From Histoplasma ohiense (taxonomy: Eukaryota > Ascomycota > Eurotiomycetes > Onygenales > Ajellomycetaceae): 64,000 bases of DNA. The notes under the pieces were generated by a model. That model searched no databases. It saw nothing but the letters and a program-made list of their open reading frames with translations, and was not told the origin of the DNA. Positions 22,266 through 31,341 of the stretch are shown here, in pieces. Position 1 is the first letter of the stretch. The number at the start of each line of letters is the position of its first letter. The translations under genes were made by a program, and so were the position numbers. Location: contig JAEVHH010000001.1 in NCBI GenBank assembly GCA_017607445.1, forward strand, positions 5,084,001-5,148,000, written 5' to 3'.

Positions 22266-25200
22266 ATGCGCACTCGATCGCAGCCAATTTCCCCAAACGG
22301 GTTTCAGTCGCTGGAAATCGCTCCTCGCAGACGGAAGGCGCAGACAACCGCGACTGCCTCCAGGGCCACCAAGGTCACCAAGCCCGCAGCGGAGGCAAGC
22401 GCCAAGGTTGAGAAAAAGAAACCTGGAAAGCGCGGCCCCAAGAAAACGTCGAAGAAAACTGCGAGCAAGTCCAACGAATCCCTGAACAGTGCTGATAGCA
22501 GTAGCGATGCCCCAGCCCCTGTGTCCACCGATGCCGCATCTGTCAATGCGCCTAATAACGGTGTTAAAGACATCACGACAAACCAAGAACCCGTTGAGCA
22601 ATCTATCACAGATAAATGTGAGCAGTCTCCTTTTTCTTCAACTTCCCCTTTAATAACGGCCACTCCCGTGGACGTTGGTTCCCACCCTATGAATACAGCA
22701 ATCCCTTCTTCCAATCCTAGCCCACAGGTTGGATCCCAGGATGAGCATAGGCAACCCCCATCCGCAGAATGTTTATCTAGAATCACTGTGTGTCCTCTGC
22801 CTCAAAATTTGACACAACGTCACTCTGGAAGTCCCATTCCCCAGACAAATGTCACATGTTCTTCTTCTATAACCACTCTTAATCCACCAATCGATAATCG
22901 TCGGGAGGCAAGCTCAAACGGTAAGGGGAAAATCCCCGCCACCAATACTTCAAGCGCCCCTACGATATCTGAACATCGTACACGCCATTCATACCCTCCA
23001 GTCTCACTTTCAGGCCCTGGTCCTTCTAGGCCCACACATCGTACTTCTACTCCTGCTCTGAATCGTTTAGACCATCAAAGGTCTTCACGATCCAGGGATG
23101 ACCTTTTCCCATCTCGTTCTCAGCTTGGTGTTTCCCAAGGCCAGCACGCTGGACTTGGTGTGAATCTTTCTTCCATTTCACACAATTCTCGCTTGTCTGT
23201 GTTGAACACTTCTCAAATGGGCTTGGACAATTACCGTACTTCACAATATCAGTCGCCACCAGCGGCTCGAGCATCTCAAAGTCCATTAGTTCGACCAGGC
23301 TCTGCTATCAATTTTGATAACTCCCACACATTTAATCCAAATACCCCTCAGCCAGCTGACAGCGCTGCTCATTCAATTCCTGAGTCACACTATTCTCTCT
23401 CCCTCTCTTCACCTTTTGCACCTTTGATTGAACCCTATCAGAGTTTTCCTTGGTCTTATCAAGTCAATCCTGAATCCTCTACCCGCCATGACTATTCCTA
23501 TCGTTCCCCTAATACCACCCCCTTTGAACCATTTCCTCGAAACAGGTTTCACCGTTCGCGGAGTTCTCTGATAACTTCTAGAACTTCTGATACCACCTCT
23601 GGTTTTTCGGATGATATTATGCCATTTGCTCCACCACCTAGGACAAACTCTACAGGGACGCAAACGTCGCCTACTCTGGCTTCGTACATGCCTCCTAAGT
23701 GTGCATGTTGTTCTACGACACTGATCTGCCCCAATAATCATCATCATATTAACCCATTTTTTGGAGCCGGTCAACCCAAGAGACAGAGATCGCTGACCAA
23801 AGTTCCAGCTTCACCCCGTAAGAAGCGAGTGCGACGACAAGATTCAAGCGACGACGATGACGATTTGCGATCCTCGAAGAAACGCCGCGAAGCTGTAACT
23901 TCGTCTATCACTCGCCACAGACAGCGAAGAGTGACTCCGTATGCCGAACGATCACGCCGCAGAGCAATAGAGAGCCAAGGGAGGATTGATAAAACTCTTT
24001 TCCGCATCCCCCAATTAATTGCCCAAAACAATGCAGACCGAAATACAGCCATACATGGTAACGCAGAGGACACCGATGTCGACGAGCCAGCATGGGACGT
24101 GCTCAGCCAGATGCGAGCAGATGCAGCAGAACTGTCAGATCAGGAGCAACCACAGTCTCCACAAGCCCCTCAAACTCCAACACGAAACTGGGGTATTCGA
24201 GGGCTATTTAACTCGGTTCCTAGGTCGATTTCAAAATTCATTCCTACATTTAACCTGTCTCCAGTGCGAAGAGAGTTGTCGTCAGAGGGATTTCGGACAC
24301 CGCCGGAAATTATAACGAGACCTGCGCAATCCACACCAGTTACCAGTACCCCCGATCAGGGTGAGCTACCTGAACAGTTTGAGCAATCTCGGGATCCAGA
24401 TCATATGACATACTCACTTTTTCCGCAACCCCTAAACCGGCGCCAACTGTTGGGAGCCCTTCTGGATGTTCCATACTCACAGAATGAAGCCAGAAAAGTT
24501 CTGGCGACTGAAACTACCGTTTCTAAGGAAACTGAAAGCAACAATGAGCATCACGCGCCCGGCAATAATAATAACAATAACAACGGCAGTAGTAAGAACC
24601 CAAGAAAACGCAAACACTCCATTCCAAAACCAATTCCCAACCCCCCAGGCACCAGCTATGGAATGGACTTAAGATATTTTGGAGACAGTTCACTAAGCGA
24701 AGCAGATGATGACTCTACGCCCGAAGATATAACTGCATTTGACACTGAACAACCTCCGGCCTCCATTGCACCAACAGAGCAACCTGCCATTCGAGGCATC
24801 CTACGTGTTACAAAGCGCGTTCGTTTTGATGCTAGTCCTGAGAACACTCCATCCAAACTTCGACTCCGCCATCCCCAATCCCAAAATATCGACGATGACC
24901 AGAGAACAACGGAGGAACAAAGTTCATCCCTTCCTTATACAGACGATCCGATGGATATCTCCAGTGACCATTCTACCGGCGAACCGTCTACGTTTACCTC
25001 ACCTGCCAACCCTCAAACCCCTTCATCCGATTCTCTGGGAGATCCCCAGCCATCTTCGCCTTCTCCACCGATTATTCGTCCAAATCCATTTGGGACTTAC
25101 TGCCTAGATTACGATATGTTTTCAGACGATGATGATTTATATGAGGATGAGGAGATTGCAGCGGAAGCGGTGGAAACAAGTACAAGTCTCAGCACAGGCG

Positions 25201-26018
25201 CCACCGCGAATGAAACACCTGCCCCAACTCCCCAGGATCGTGACACGGCTACTTCCTCTTCCCTACAAAGTCAGGTTACTGCGCACGAACCTTCCCCATC
25301 ATCACCAGGTGTCTCTCAGTCCTCATCCACTGCTCTTGAGGTTGCGCCAGTTGGTTCTCAAACATCACAACAGCCTTCTGTCTTTGCTAATAACTGGACA
25401 CAACCTCCGCCGCCTCGCCCGACGCCGGCACATGCGTCTCTTCCATCGCAGCCAACCACACCCGTTGGCGCGGATGCTGTCGCCAAGCTCCGTTCACAGG
25501 CCGAGAAGTACAAGCCGAAGCTCCCTAGTGGGCTTCGTGCTTCCCGCCGGTACTCTTCCAGTCCGCTGTCTGCTCCAGACCGTGGTGACAATATGGCCTC
25601 GGAGACTGAACACTTTGGGCCGTTGTTGGATTCCCCTCTACCACATCTCAACGGACGTGAGCCACGCCAAGCCACGGAAGCCAAGGGGGAGGCTTCCGTG
25701 GCGGACAAGGAGAATTTGCCCGGCGACCTTGGGGGGTCGTCGGCGCAAAGTTCGCACGTACCAAACCCCCGGATAAGGCAATTGGTCCGTGAGATGTGGC
25801 TAGAGGAGGATGACGACGCGGCCGACGAGGTGTTCAGTCGCGAGTTCCGGCGATTCCGCCGGGAGAAATCCCGGTTGGAGGAGTCGGAGCTGCAGGAGGA
25901 GGGGGGAGAGGAAGAGGAGGAAGAGGAGGGCGCAGCTCCCATCGAGCCCTTTAACCTGGGCTCGTATGGTGAGTTTTGCCAGAGGTTTGGGGAGTATAGG
26001 CGGGGGCGGGCGGCCTAG
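22266..26018 (+). CDS. Large disordered protein of unknown function (1250 residues)
   Basis: One uninterrupted frame of 1250 codons starting MRTRSQPISPNGFQSLEIAP. I do not recognise the family. Almost all of it is low-complexity: a basic Lys/Ala/Thr-rich N-terminus (KKKPGKRGPKKTSKK), long Ser/Pro/Thr stretches, an Asn run and a Glu run near the end. Islands of order are a Cys/His cluster near residues 478-494 (CACC, then a Cys and three His in a row), a basic stretch SPRKKRVRRQDSSDDDDD, the phrase GIRGLFNSVPRSISKFIPTF, a KRVRFD motif near 850 that fits the RVxF docking site of protein phosphatase 1, and a C-terminal block (RIRQLVREMWLEEDDDAADEVFSREFRRFRRE to the end) that is predicted helical and may be the conserved part. 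The composition suggests a nuclear scaffold or chromatin factor, which is inference only. Confidence 0.8.
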   Translation: MRTRSQPISPNGFQSLEIAPRRRKAQTTATASRATKVTKPAAEASAKVEKKKPGKRGPKKTSKKTASKSNESLNSADSSSDAPAPVSTDAASVNAPNNGVKDITTNQEPVEQSITDKCEQSPFSSTSPLITATPVDVGSHPMNTAIPSSNPSPQVGSQDEHRQPPSAECLSRITVCPLPQNLTQRHSGSPIPQTNVTCSSSITTLNPPIDNRREASSNGKGKIPATNTSSAPTISEHRTRHSYPPVSLSGPGPSRPTHRTSTPALNRLDHQRSSRSRDDLFPSRSQLGVSQGQHAGLGVNLSSISHNSRLSVLNTSQMGLDNYRTSQYQSPPAARASQSPLVRPGSAINFDNSHTFNPNTPQPADSAAHSIPESHYSLSLSSPFAPLIEPYQSFPWSYQVNPESSTRHDYSYRSPNTTPFEPFPRNRFHRSRSSLITSRTSDTTSGFSDDIMPFAPPPRTNSTGTQTSPTLASYMPPKCACCSTTLICPNNHHHINPFFGAGQPKRQRSLTKVPASPRKKRVRRQDSSDDDDDLRSSKKRREAVTSSITRHRQRRVTPYAERSRRRAIESQGRIDKTLFRIPQLIAQNNADRNTAIHGNAEDTDVDEPAWDVLSQMRADAAELSDQEQPQSPQAPQTPTRNWGIRGLFNSVPRSISKFIPTFNLSPVRRELSSEGFRTPPEIITRPAQSTPVTSTPDQGELPEQFEQSRDPDHMTYSLFPQPLNRRQLLGALLDVPYSQNEARKVLATETTVSKETESNNEHHAPGNNNNNNNGSSKNPRKRKHSIPKPIPNPPGTSYGMDLRYFGDSSLSEADDDSTPEDITAFDTEQPPASIAPTEQPAIRGILRVTKRVRFDASPENTPSKLRLRHPQSQNIDDDQRTTEEQSSSLPYTDDPMDISSDHSTGEPSTFTSPANPQTPSSDSLGDPQPSSPSPPIIRPNPFGTYCLDYDMFSDDDDLYEDEEIAAEAVETSTSLSTGATANETPAPTPQDRDTATSSSLQSQVTAHEPSPSSPGVSQSSSTALEVAPVGSQTSQQPSVFANNWTQPPPPRPTPAHASLPSQPTTPVGADAVAKLRSQAEKYKPKLPSGLRASRRYSSSPLSAPDRGDNMASETEHFGPLLDSPLPHLNGREPRQATEAKGEASVADKENLPGDLGGSSAQSSHVPNPRIRQLVREMWLEEDDDAADEVFSREFRRFRREKSRLEESELQEEGGEEEEEEEGAAPIEPFNLGSYGEFCQRFGEYRRGRAA

Positions 26019-26071
26019 GGGGTTGAGGGGGTTGAGGGGGTTGAGGGGGTTGGGGGGTTGGGGGAAGGGGC
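26018..26071 (+). repeat. G-rich tandem repeat, G-quadruplex candidate
   Basis: Beginning at the last base of the TAG stop codon, a GGGGGTTGA unit repeats about four times and then degenerates to GGGGGGTT, GGGGG and GGGG. At least seven runs of four or more G lie within 54 bp on the sense strand, so the mRNA 3' UTR could form a quadruplex. Confidence 0.8.
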
Positions 26072-26327
26072 GTTGCTTTTTGTCTTTTTTTTCGTTGTTT
26101 GTTTTTTTATTTTTTCATTTCATGTTTTGAGTTCTTTCGCATTATGCCCGCCTTCGCTTCAGCGGGGGGTGACTAGGTGTATTCGAAAGGCTCATAGTTT
26201 TTTGTATTGTGTTATTTTGGTTTGGGTTGGTTTGATTTCCTTTATAATTTTTTTCATTTATGTTCTACTGCTCGTTTATGCCCTCTCTTCCTTTTCTTAG
26301 GGAAAGGAAGTAGATTGGGTTAACGGG

Positions 26328-26412
26328 GTGCATGTATGTAGGTACGCACGCACGTATGTACTGTACGTATGTATGCACGTATGCTCGCGCGTTTCATTTT
26401 TTTTTTTTTTTT
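26328..26412. repeat. Alternating purine-pyrimidine tract followed by a T run
   Basis: From about 26328 to 26393 the sequence is mostly GTAT, GTAC, GCAC and GCGC steps, ending in CGCGCG, followed by about 15 T at 26397-26412. Such alternation favours left-handed DNA. It lies between two convergent genes. Confidence 0.6.
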
Positions 26413-26612
26413 AACATCATGTAAGTTTAGCTTTTGTTGGAGTACAGGAGGCGGGGAGAGGGAGGCACAAACGGAATTTTTCATGAAGATGTTCTTGCTG
26501 TCTTAAATCATGAAAACCTCGTAACCGATAAACACTGCGTGGAGGCGACTTAGTACTTCTACTGGCCTATCTGTGTAGTAAAGCCCCTAGGTGGCAAATG
26601 CTTTTGTAACAC

Positions 26613-28811
26613 CTAATCAAACCCCTCGAACTCCTCTTCCCGAGTGACGGTTTGATCCTGTTCCTGTACAGCTTTCCGAACTGCATTCACCATTTGCTCA
26701 GTCTCTCGTACCCTCTCCTTCTCTTCCTCCGTCAACCTATTCCACTGCTCATGATTCCTCCTAATTTTCTTCCGCTCCCGTCTCCGCTCCTTCTCACTCT
26801 TCCTCTCCAGATTCTGACTCCACGGGATCGATTCGCTGGTCGCCGGCCTCTTCAATGGCCCCTTATCACTACCAGCAGCATCACCATTATTATGAACATT
26901 GCTGCTACTCCGACCCTCCATCTCCATCCGCCGATGCTTCTCCCTCTGTCTATCCTTATACGCATAATTATCCCAATCGACCCCGCTGACGCCCAAATTC
27001 CTATCGCCCGTAAAGCCCTTCAGTTCTGGCATCGTAGGTAGCCGCAGCAAACCCCATGCCCGCCCCAGTTCTTCCCAGTCCAGGTCCGCGACGCGGAATA
27101 TGCTGCTGGCCTGGTGCTTGCTGTAGCTGCGGAGCCAGCTGACGAAGGCGCGTTGTGCTTTATCGTGTATGGCGCGGTCGCGGAGAACGAGGGCGCGGAT
27201 TTTTTCGGTCGTGGATGTGGCATCGGCGGTGGTGATATGGATTGGGTGGAGGGTTTGTGGGTATTTCGGTGAGGAGGCGGAGAAGTGTGACGATGAGTAT
27301 AATTGCGAGGGTGTAGATGTGGAGGTGGATTGGAATTCCGTCACGGGTGTCTTGCGCACGTTGAGAAAGGCGATGTAATCTTCTTCTCGGCCTGGGTGGA
27401 GGAAAATGACGCTGAGACCACGGCGGCCGGCGCGGCCTGCTCGCCCACAGCGGTGGAGAAACGCTTTCGGATCTGTCGGGGGATCGATTTGGATTACTAG
27501 ATCTACAGCTGGGATGTCGAGGCCGCGCGCGGCCACGTCAGTGGTTAGGAGGATGGAGGAGGTGACGGAGTTGACGAAGCGGGTGAAGTTCTTCTGCCGG
27601 ACTTGTGGTGGATGTTTGCCGTGTAGGGGGATTGTGGTGAATCGATCTGGTAGGATGCAAGGAAGGATGTGCTGGTAGTAGTCTACTGCGGCGCAGGTGG
27701 AGAAGTAGAGGATTGATCTTTGTGGGGTGGGTGAGAGGGTTGAGAGGATATATTTCACAGCGGGAAGTTTGTGGGTGGGTGGTGTGAGGAGGTACGTCAT
27801 TTGGAGACTGGAAATGAAGTTAGACAAATAACAACATAACGCAAACTGATAATCTGTGCCACCTGGGATAATACATACCTAGCTGGAGTTCGCTTGTCCT
27901 CCAGGCCAGCCCCTTTTACCTTGACTGCAATTTTGACCGGGTTCCGTAAACCGACACGGATGATCTGGTCGACAGCCTCACTTACACTAGCACTGAAAAG
28001 ACCTGTTCGCCGTTGCTTGGGCAATCGCTGGAGAATCTTTTGGAGGTCTTCCTTGAAACCCAAATCCAAAAGTCTATCAGCCTCATCGAGGACAAGGACC
28101 TCGAATGATGATTGGGAGCAATGGGCATGGGGTGAAGATAGAAGCTCGAGAAGGCGGCCGGGCGTTGAAACAAGAACGTTAGGCGATTGCTTTAGGAATG
28201 TACTTAGGTCTTGCGTGGGGGTTGTAGTGCCTCCTAGAAGGAGTTGCGGGACTATTTTCAACGTGGATGGTGGGTACGATGAGGCAGGGTTAGACTCGTC
28301 TCCTTCGCCGCTGTTGTTTTCTGTGAGCTGTAGTCGCGCCGCGGAAGGGCCGTGGAAGGCTAGCAGAGAGAGCAGGACATTGTAGATTTGAGTGGCCAAT
28401 TCTCTATTCCCGTATATTAGCTTAATTTAGCCTCTTTGAACCCCTCTTCCCCTTCTTGCTTCTGCCTTCCCGGGATGATACTTGGGGCGATATAAATTAC
28501 CTTGTGGGCGAGATGAGAATTGCTCCGATATGGTGCTTTTTAATTGGCGATTCGAGCCGTAAAAGTCTTTCCACAACGGGAATCAAAAAGGCTAGTGTCT
28601 TCCCGCTACCAGTCACAGCTTCGACGACGACATCTTTATGGCCCATGAACAGAGGAATTGTCGATGCCTGGACTGGGGTCATACGGGAGAAGCCCATTGC
28701 GGAAATCGCATCAAGGATCCATTCTGAGAGCGGAGGGGTGAGCGCATCCCAAGCTCTCGAGTGTGAACTCTGTGGAGCAGTTGGAGCGATCCGAGATGCT
28801 GGTGTCGCCAT
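26613..28811 (-). CDS. SPB4: DEAD-box ATP-dependent rRNA helicase SPB4
   Basis: Three exons, 28811-28501, 28403-27879 and 27807-26613, encode 676 residues; both splices fall in conserved motifs and restore them (PTR|ELA and TPAS|LQMTYL). Helicase motifs in order: Q motif WDALTPPLSEWIL...MTPVQ (21-48), AVTGSGKT (65-72), PTRELA (about 102-107), TPGR, LDEAD (209-213), SAS (241-243), TTDVAARGLD and HRCGRAGR (397-404). The C-terminal block AFVSWLRSYSKHQASSIFRV and WGLLRLPTMPELK is the extension shared by the Spb4/DDX55 group, followed by a basic coiled tail. SPB4 is needed for 60S ribosomal subunit assembly in the nucleolus. The ATG at 28811 (MATPASRIAP) is the first in frame. The gene is divergent from DGK1. 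Confidence 0.95.
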
Positions 28812-29375
28812 TTCACCCGTACTCAAGTTTCATACAGAGACGTGAAGTGAGGTTGGAAGATGTCGATGCCCGCCGTGCTTCCCAAAGCGGTAAAAAAGTA
28901 AAATGTCTTGGCGTTTTGCGATATTTTCTGCCACTCCACACCGCTACAATGACTAAATGTATCACACGTGACCTGGACGGAGCTCTGCCGGAACAGCTGG
29001 GAAAAATTGGGGCTGAAAAGTCAACTCATCTTCGCTCTCTCAGATAAACACGCCCTCACCTTTATCTCTTCTCTAGCTCCCCTCTGTACTGCCGTTTTGC
29101 CCTCTGTTACTTCGCGCGGCTTTAGGGGAACCGAAGGGACCACACAGCGTCTGTGTTTGCTGGTCCGGAATGCGCCTGCGTTTTTGAGGCGAGGGTCGCT
29201 TGACAAATAACAGGTCTCTTCGCTCCATCCCAAGGAATATTTGCCCATTTCTAGCTTTCGTTCCTGGCCTTTGTCTTCTGGAGTTTCAAAAGGCTTTAGT
29301 TTTGAGATCTTTCGCTGTCGTCGCCGCACCAATAAGTCTAGATCGCATTTTCCAGCGCACCGGATCTCCGCTGTC
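28812..29375. promoter_or_regulatory. Shared promoter region between divergent SPB4 and DGK1
   Basis: 564 bp between two divergent start codons. No coding frame is supported. Promoters of both genes must lie here. Confidence 0.45.
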
Positions 29376-30596
29376 ATGTCAGCCCAATACGCTGTCCCTG
29401 CGACGCCACGCGTAACTTCGCCGTCACCCACCCCTTCAGATCGTTCGATTGCCGAAAATGTAGAGTCCCGTCGTGTCACACGATCTGTGTCTGCGAGACA
29501 ACGCCTATCTTCACCTCCCTCCATCTCAGAGGAAAACAAGAAGCAAAATGAGAGAGACGAGGAATCAAGCCCGGACTCTAATACAGACCGCCTCGCGCGA
29601 ACCCGCTCCCGCAGTCCGACTGGGCTCTCGCCAGATAAAGCACGTCGTCGGATAACAGGACTAACACCTGTGAATGGGGCATCGATTACAGGCTTATCGA
29701 AAGCCGAACACCTGTCAAATGGATATGTCCCTGCGAATGGCCATCTTTCCCCATATTCCAGCCTTCAAAACCGCTGGCGGGATTTCTCTCGCTCTCCTTC
29801 ACCCTTAGGCCTTATACCGCTTCATAGACACTACAGAACTTTTATCCATCGCCATGAAATCCCGCGCAAACTACTCCATGTTTCAATCGGCTTTGTCACG
29901 CTTCATCTCTACTGCCGAGGGGTGCAGACCTTGAACGTGGCTCCCTGGCTTCTAACTGCACTGATCCCGATTGCTGTTACCGACTTCCTCCGCCACCGCT
30001 ATCAACCTGTAAACAAACTCTACATTCGGTGCCTGGGGGCCCTTATGCGAGAAACCGAGGTGACTGGTTACAATGGTGTGATCTGGTACCTCCTCGGAGC
30101 ATATATCTCTCTTCGTTTCTTCCCAAAGGATGTTGGTGTGGTGGGTGTTTTGCTCCTGAGTTGGTGTGATACTGCAGCTTCTACCTTTGGGCGTTTGTAC
30201 GGCCGGTATACCGTTCGTCTCCGCCGGGGAAAGAGTTTGGCTGGCACTCTTGCTGCCTGGGCCACGGGAGTCGCCACTGCGGTTGTTTTCTGGGGATATC
30301 TTGCCCCCTGGGTCGGTTCATTCCCTGACGATCCTGAAGGGTCGTTCATGTTCAACGGCACTCTCAATCTGATTCCAAACTTCGTTCGGGGCTACCTCGG
30401 GTGGGCCGGCATATCTGCAACTACCGCAGCCAAAGCAGTGGTCACTGGACCCCTGGCTTTGGGCATCATGAGTATGTGGACTGGAATAGTGGCTGCTGGC
30501 AGTGAACTCGTAGACATCTTCGGATGGGATGATAACCTTACCATTCCTGTCCTTAGTAGTGTCGGGATTTGGGGCTTTTTGAAAACTTTCAGATGA
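29376..30596 (+). CDS. DGK1: CTP-dependent diacylglycerol kinase DGK1
   Basis: A single exon of 406 residues from the ATG at 29376 (MSAQYAVPATPR). The frame is open upstream but that part lies in the leader and has no initiator context better than this one. The N-terminal 150 residues are Ser/Arg/Pro-rich and probably cytosolic. The rest is a multi-pass membrane domain starting RKLLHVSIGFVTLHLY, with the family phrases LRHRYQPVNKLYIRCLGALMRETE, VTGYNGVIWYLLGAY, LLSWCDTAASTFGRLYGRYT and RGKSLAGTLAAWATG. These match the Dgk1/CTP-transferase family that phosphorylates diacylglycerol with CTP at the ER and nuclear envelope, opposing the phosphatidate phosphatase Pah1. Confidence 0.92.
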   Translation: MSAQYAVPATPRVTSPSPTPSDRSIAENVESRRVTRSVSARQRLSSPPSISEENKKQNERDEESSPDSNTDRLARTRSRSPTGLSPDKARRRITGLTPVNGASITGLSKAEHLSNGYVPANGHLSPYSSLQNRWRDFSRSPSPLGLIPLHRHYRTFIHRHEIPRKLLHVSIGFVTLHLYCRGVQTLNVAPWLLTALIPIAVTDFLRHRYQPVNKLYIRCLGALMRETEVTGYNGVIWYLLGAYISLRFFPKDVGVVGVLLLSWCDTAASTFGRLYGRYTVRLRRGKSLAGTLAAWATGVATAVVFWGYLAPWVGSFPDDPEGSFMFNGTLNLIPNFVRGYLGWAGISATTAAKAVVTGPLALGIMSMWTGIVAAGSELVDIFGWDDNLTIPVLSSVGIWGFLKTFR

Positions 30597-31341
30597 TATG
30601 GTTTATTTTTCACTTCGCCGTTTATACTCTCGCTCCCATTGCATACACCCTTGCTTTTACTCAGATGGTTCTTGATGATTTCATTTTTACGAACACTACG
30701 TTTCCAACTCTAAAGTACACTTACTATGTTTCCCTTTATCCCTGGCCCTATCTCATCTCATTTGTTACAAGCTCATTCCAGTGTGATTTTGGAATCACAT
30801 TTCGGCATACATTATGTTAGACCCAGTCACCCCATTTTTCGATATCACAGATAGATATGACAACACCCCTTTCCTATCGCTCCCCTATCATTTATTTATT
30901 TATTTATTTCATTTCCTATATTCGTTCACAACACAGGCGTTTCATGCCATTTTTGGATCCTCGTACAGCCCTTCCCGACTTTGGCGTTTTGGTTGAGGTG
31001 GATAGTATAGTTGTTAGTTTAGGAAATATATATTAACTATTCTACAGTGTTAAACATGGTATAGGTTTGCCTTACTTAAGGCAAGAGGTAGGAGTTGTTG
31101 GCGCAAGAAACTTCACTTTAGTTTAGAGGTTTATTAATATCTAATAAACGATCATTAATATTAGTCCTGAAGGGGTGTTGTTGGTAATTTGCATTTCCAT
31201 ATGGAGTATGCTCAGAGAAGAAGTGTCGAATATTAACCAAAGCACGATTAAACAAGAAGACAGACTATGGAGTCTGATGGGGAATTTCCAAAATGTATCC
31301 TTGCACATAACTAATAACCGTTGTATAATTTTATGTACCCA
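30597..31341. other. Intergenic between convergent genes, with an ATTT microsatellite
   Basis: 3' regions of DGK1 and the GEN1-like gene. A short (ATTT)n run lies at about 30891-30912. No gene seen. Confidence 0.5.

Noticed and set aside
25129..25942. Long alternative frames (215 codons plus strand, 194 codons minus strand) over the 3' part of the 1250-residue gene
   Set aside because: They are shadows caused by the Ser/Pro-rich, stop-poor composition of the main frame and have no motif or start context of their own.
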